7,413 bases of DNA from Flavobacteriales bacterium (GTDB taxonomy: Bacteria > Bacteroidota > Bacteroidia > Flavobacteriales_D > Crocinitomicaceae), in the NCBI GenBank assembly GCA_947461185.1, contig CANHJY010000093.1, positions 1 to 7,413 of the forward strand, read 5' to 3'. The notes beneath the pieces were generated by a model, which saw only the letters and a list, made by a program, of their open reading frames with translations, was not told where the DNA came from and made no database searches. The position numbers and the translations under genes are program-made. Of this stretch, positions 6,526 through 7,413 are shown in pieces; the stretch's first letter is position 1, and every line of letters starts with the position of its first letter.

Positions 6526-6558
6526 TTGTGAAGCTGAGCTTTATCAATTTATTTTTCT
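6526..6558 (+). terminator. Candidate intrinsic terminator after msrA
   Basis: Immediately after the msrA stop, TTGTGAAGC (6526-6534) can pair with GCTTTA-T-CAA (6538-6547) around a TGA loop, giving a nine-pair stem with one bulged T and one G-T wobble. A T-rich tail (TTTATTTTTCT, 6548-6558) follows. Position and tail fit an intrinsic terminator, but the stem is poor in G:C pairs. Confidence 0.38.
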
Positions 6559-6565
6559 AAATTTA
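6558..6565 (+). promoter_or_regulatory. Possible -7 element upstream of the YfhO-like gene
   Basis: TAAATTTA matches seven of eight positions of TAnnTTTG and ends 27 bases before the ATG at 6593. It sits at the end of the T-rich tail of the candidate msrA terminator, so the downstream gene may start its own transcript here. No clear -33 element at proper spacing. Confidence 0.25.
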
Positions 6566-6592
6566 GCGGCAAATCCAACAAAAGTTCATTTC

Positions 6593-7413
6593 ATGAAAAT
6601 CAATATCAAAGCTTTGTTGCCACATCTTGCAGCTATCGCCTCATTTATTATAGTATCTAGTATATATTTTCTTCCAGTTTTTCAAGGAAACGAATTAATG
6701 CAGGGTGATATTCAGCAGTATCGTGGTATGTCCCGAGAAATTGAGGATTTCCGTATGATCAATGGTGAAGAGTCCTTGTGGACAAATGGCATTTTTGGTG
6801 GAATGCCATCTTATGCTATTTCAACGAATTATCCTAGTAATTACTTGACTTACATCAACCAAATTTTAACCCTAGGTTTGCCGAAACCAGTTGGCTTGAT
6901 GTTTTTGGCCATGATAGGTTTTTACATTTTTGCATTATGTTTAAAGGTTAATCCGTGGCTAAGCCTACTTGGCTCTTTGGCATTCGGGCTTTCAACTATT
7001 CATATTTTATATATTGGCGCAGGCCACGTTACCAAAGTAATGGCAATCACCTACATGGCTCCAACACTGGGCGGTATGATACTCGCCTTTAGGGGGAGAT
7101 GGCTCTTGGGAAGTGTTTTGTTTGCCTTGTTTTTTGGCTTGAATATCATGTCCAATCACCCACAAATGACATATTATCTTGCGTTCTTGCTTTTTGCAGT
7201 GGCATGTGTTGAAGGTGTTCGACTATTGCTGCAAAAAGAATTTGTTTATCTAGGTAAGGTAGTTGGGGGTTTACTTATTGGTGTTTTACTTGGTATACTT
7301 CCAAACATAGGTTATTTAATGGTAATGTCTGAATATAAACCTTATTCAACAAGAGGTGATTCTGAACTTACAAAGCCTGCGGAAGGTCAAGAACTGCAAC
7401 AAAATGGTTTGTC
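6593..7413 (+). CDS. YfhO-family polytopic membrane protein, 3'-truncated by window edge
   Basis: First 273 residues of a large membrane protein; the frame is open from the ATG at 6593 to the right edge. It starts with a short basic tail and one helix (about 8-29). A loop likely outside the cytoplasm follows, with the conserved-looking segments MQGDIQQY (36-43) and LWTNGIFGGMPSY (62-74). More helices follow near 98-117, 121-141, 151-167, 170-187, 192-210 and 218-245, then a loop containing SEYKPYSTRGDSEL (246-259). This layout and wording match the YfhO-like proteins of Bacteroidota, which from memory are usually about 800 residues or more. YfhO of Bacillus is a GT-C-fold enzyme in lipoteichoic acid glycosylation. 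Bacteroidota lack lipoteichoic acid, so here a polyprenyl-linked sugar transfer to another envelope acceptor is only a guess. Asp39 lies where GT-C enzymes carry their catalytic acidic residue in the first outer loop. Confidence 0.85.
   Translation, partial: MKINIKALLPHLAAIASFIIVSSIYFLPVFQGNELMQGDIQQYRGMSREIEDFRMINGEESLWTNGIFGGMPSYAISTNYPSNYLTYINQILTLGLPKPVGLMFLAMIGFYIFALCLKVNPWLSLLGSLAFGLSTIHILYIGAGHVTKVMAITYMAPTLGGMILAFRGRWLLGSVLFALFFGLNIMSNHPQMTYYLAFLLFAVACVEGVRLLLQKEFVYLGKVVGGLLIGVLLGILPNIGYLMVMSEYKPYSTRGDSELTKPAEGQELQQNGL

Overview
The window is AT-rich and reads as an ordinary chromosomal segment of a member of the Bacteroidota, most likely the Flavobacteriia or a close relative. Three things point there: start codons mostly lack Shine-Dalgarno sequences, upstream sequences resemble the TAnnTTTG -7 box of this phylum, and several proteins have Bacteroidota-type architecture (a NatA-like ATPase with an LPEERGLY segment, a sigma-54 activator without a C-terminal HTH, a YfhO-like membrane protein). 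The taxonomic call is inferred from protein character, not from a marker gene. There are no tRNAs, rRNAs, CRISPR arrays, insertion sequences or other signs of mobility, and no gene-free stretch longer than 128 bases.

Layout. (1) 2-475 (+): 3' part of a CPBP-family membrane protease, cut by the window edge. (2) 512-3662 (+): a tight run of an ABC ATPase, its ABC-2 permease (11-base overlap) and a Ppx/GppA phosphatase (3-base gap). This is very probably one transcript, and the CPBP gene 36 bases upstream may belong to it. (3) 3728-4897 (+): a response regulator with a sigma-54-interacting AAA+ domain but no DNA-binding domain, preceded by 65 bases holding a possible promoter. (4) 4905-5726 (-): a tandem-domain universal stress protein, convergent with the regulator across a 7-base gap. 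(5) 5855-6520 (+): a methionine sulfoxide reductase A with an N-terminal lipoprotein-like signal, divergent from the stress protein across 128 bases. (6) 6593-7413 (+): the first 273 residues of a large YfhO-type polytopic membrane protein that runs off the right edge.

How the genes may work together. The ABC pair forms a NatAB-like exporter. The phosphatase next to it acts on polyphosphate or (p)ppGpp, the sigma-54 regulator answers an unknown phosphorelay, and the UspA and MsrA proteins deal with stress and oxidised methionine. This looks like an envelope and stress-response neighbourhood, but only the exporter-phosphatase coupling is supported by the layout; the rest is inference. I did not find a convincing undescribed system. 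The points most worth a second look are the HTH-less regulator with a GAFTSA instead of a GAFTGA loop, and the predicted membrane-anchored MsrA.
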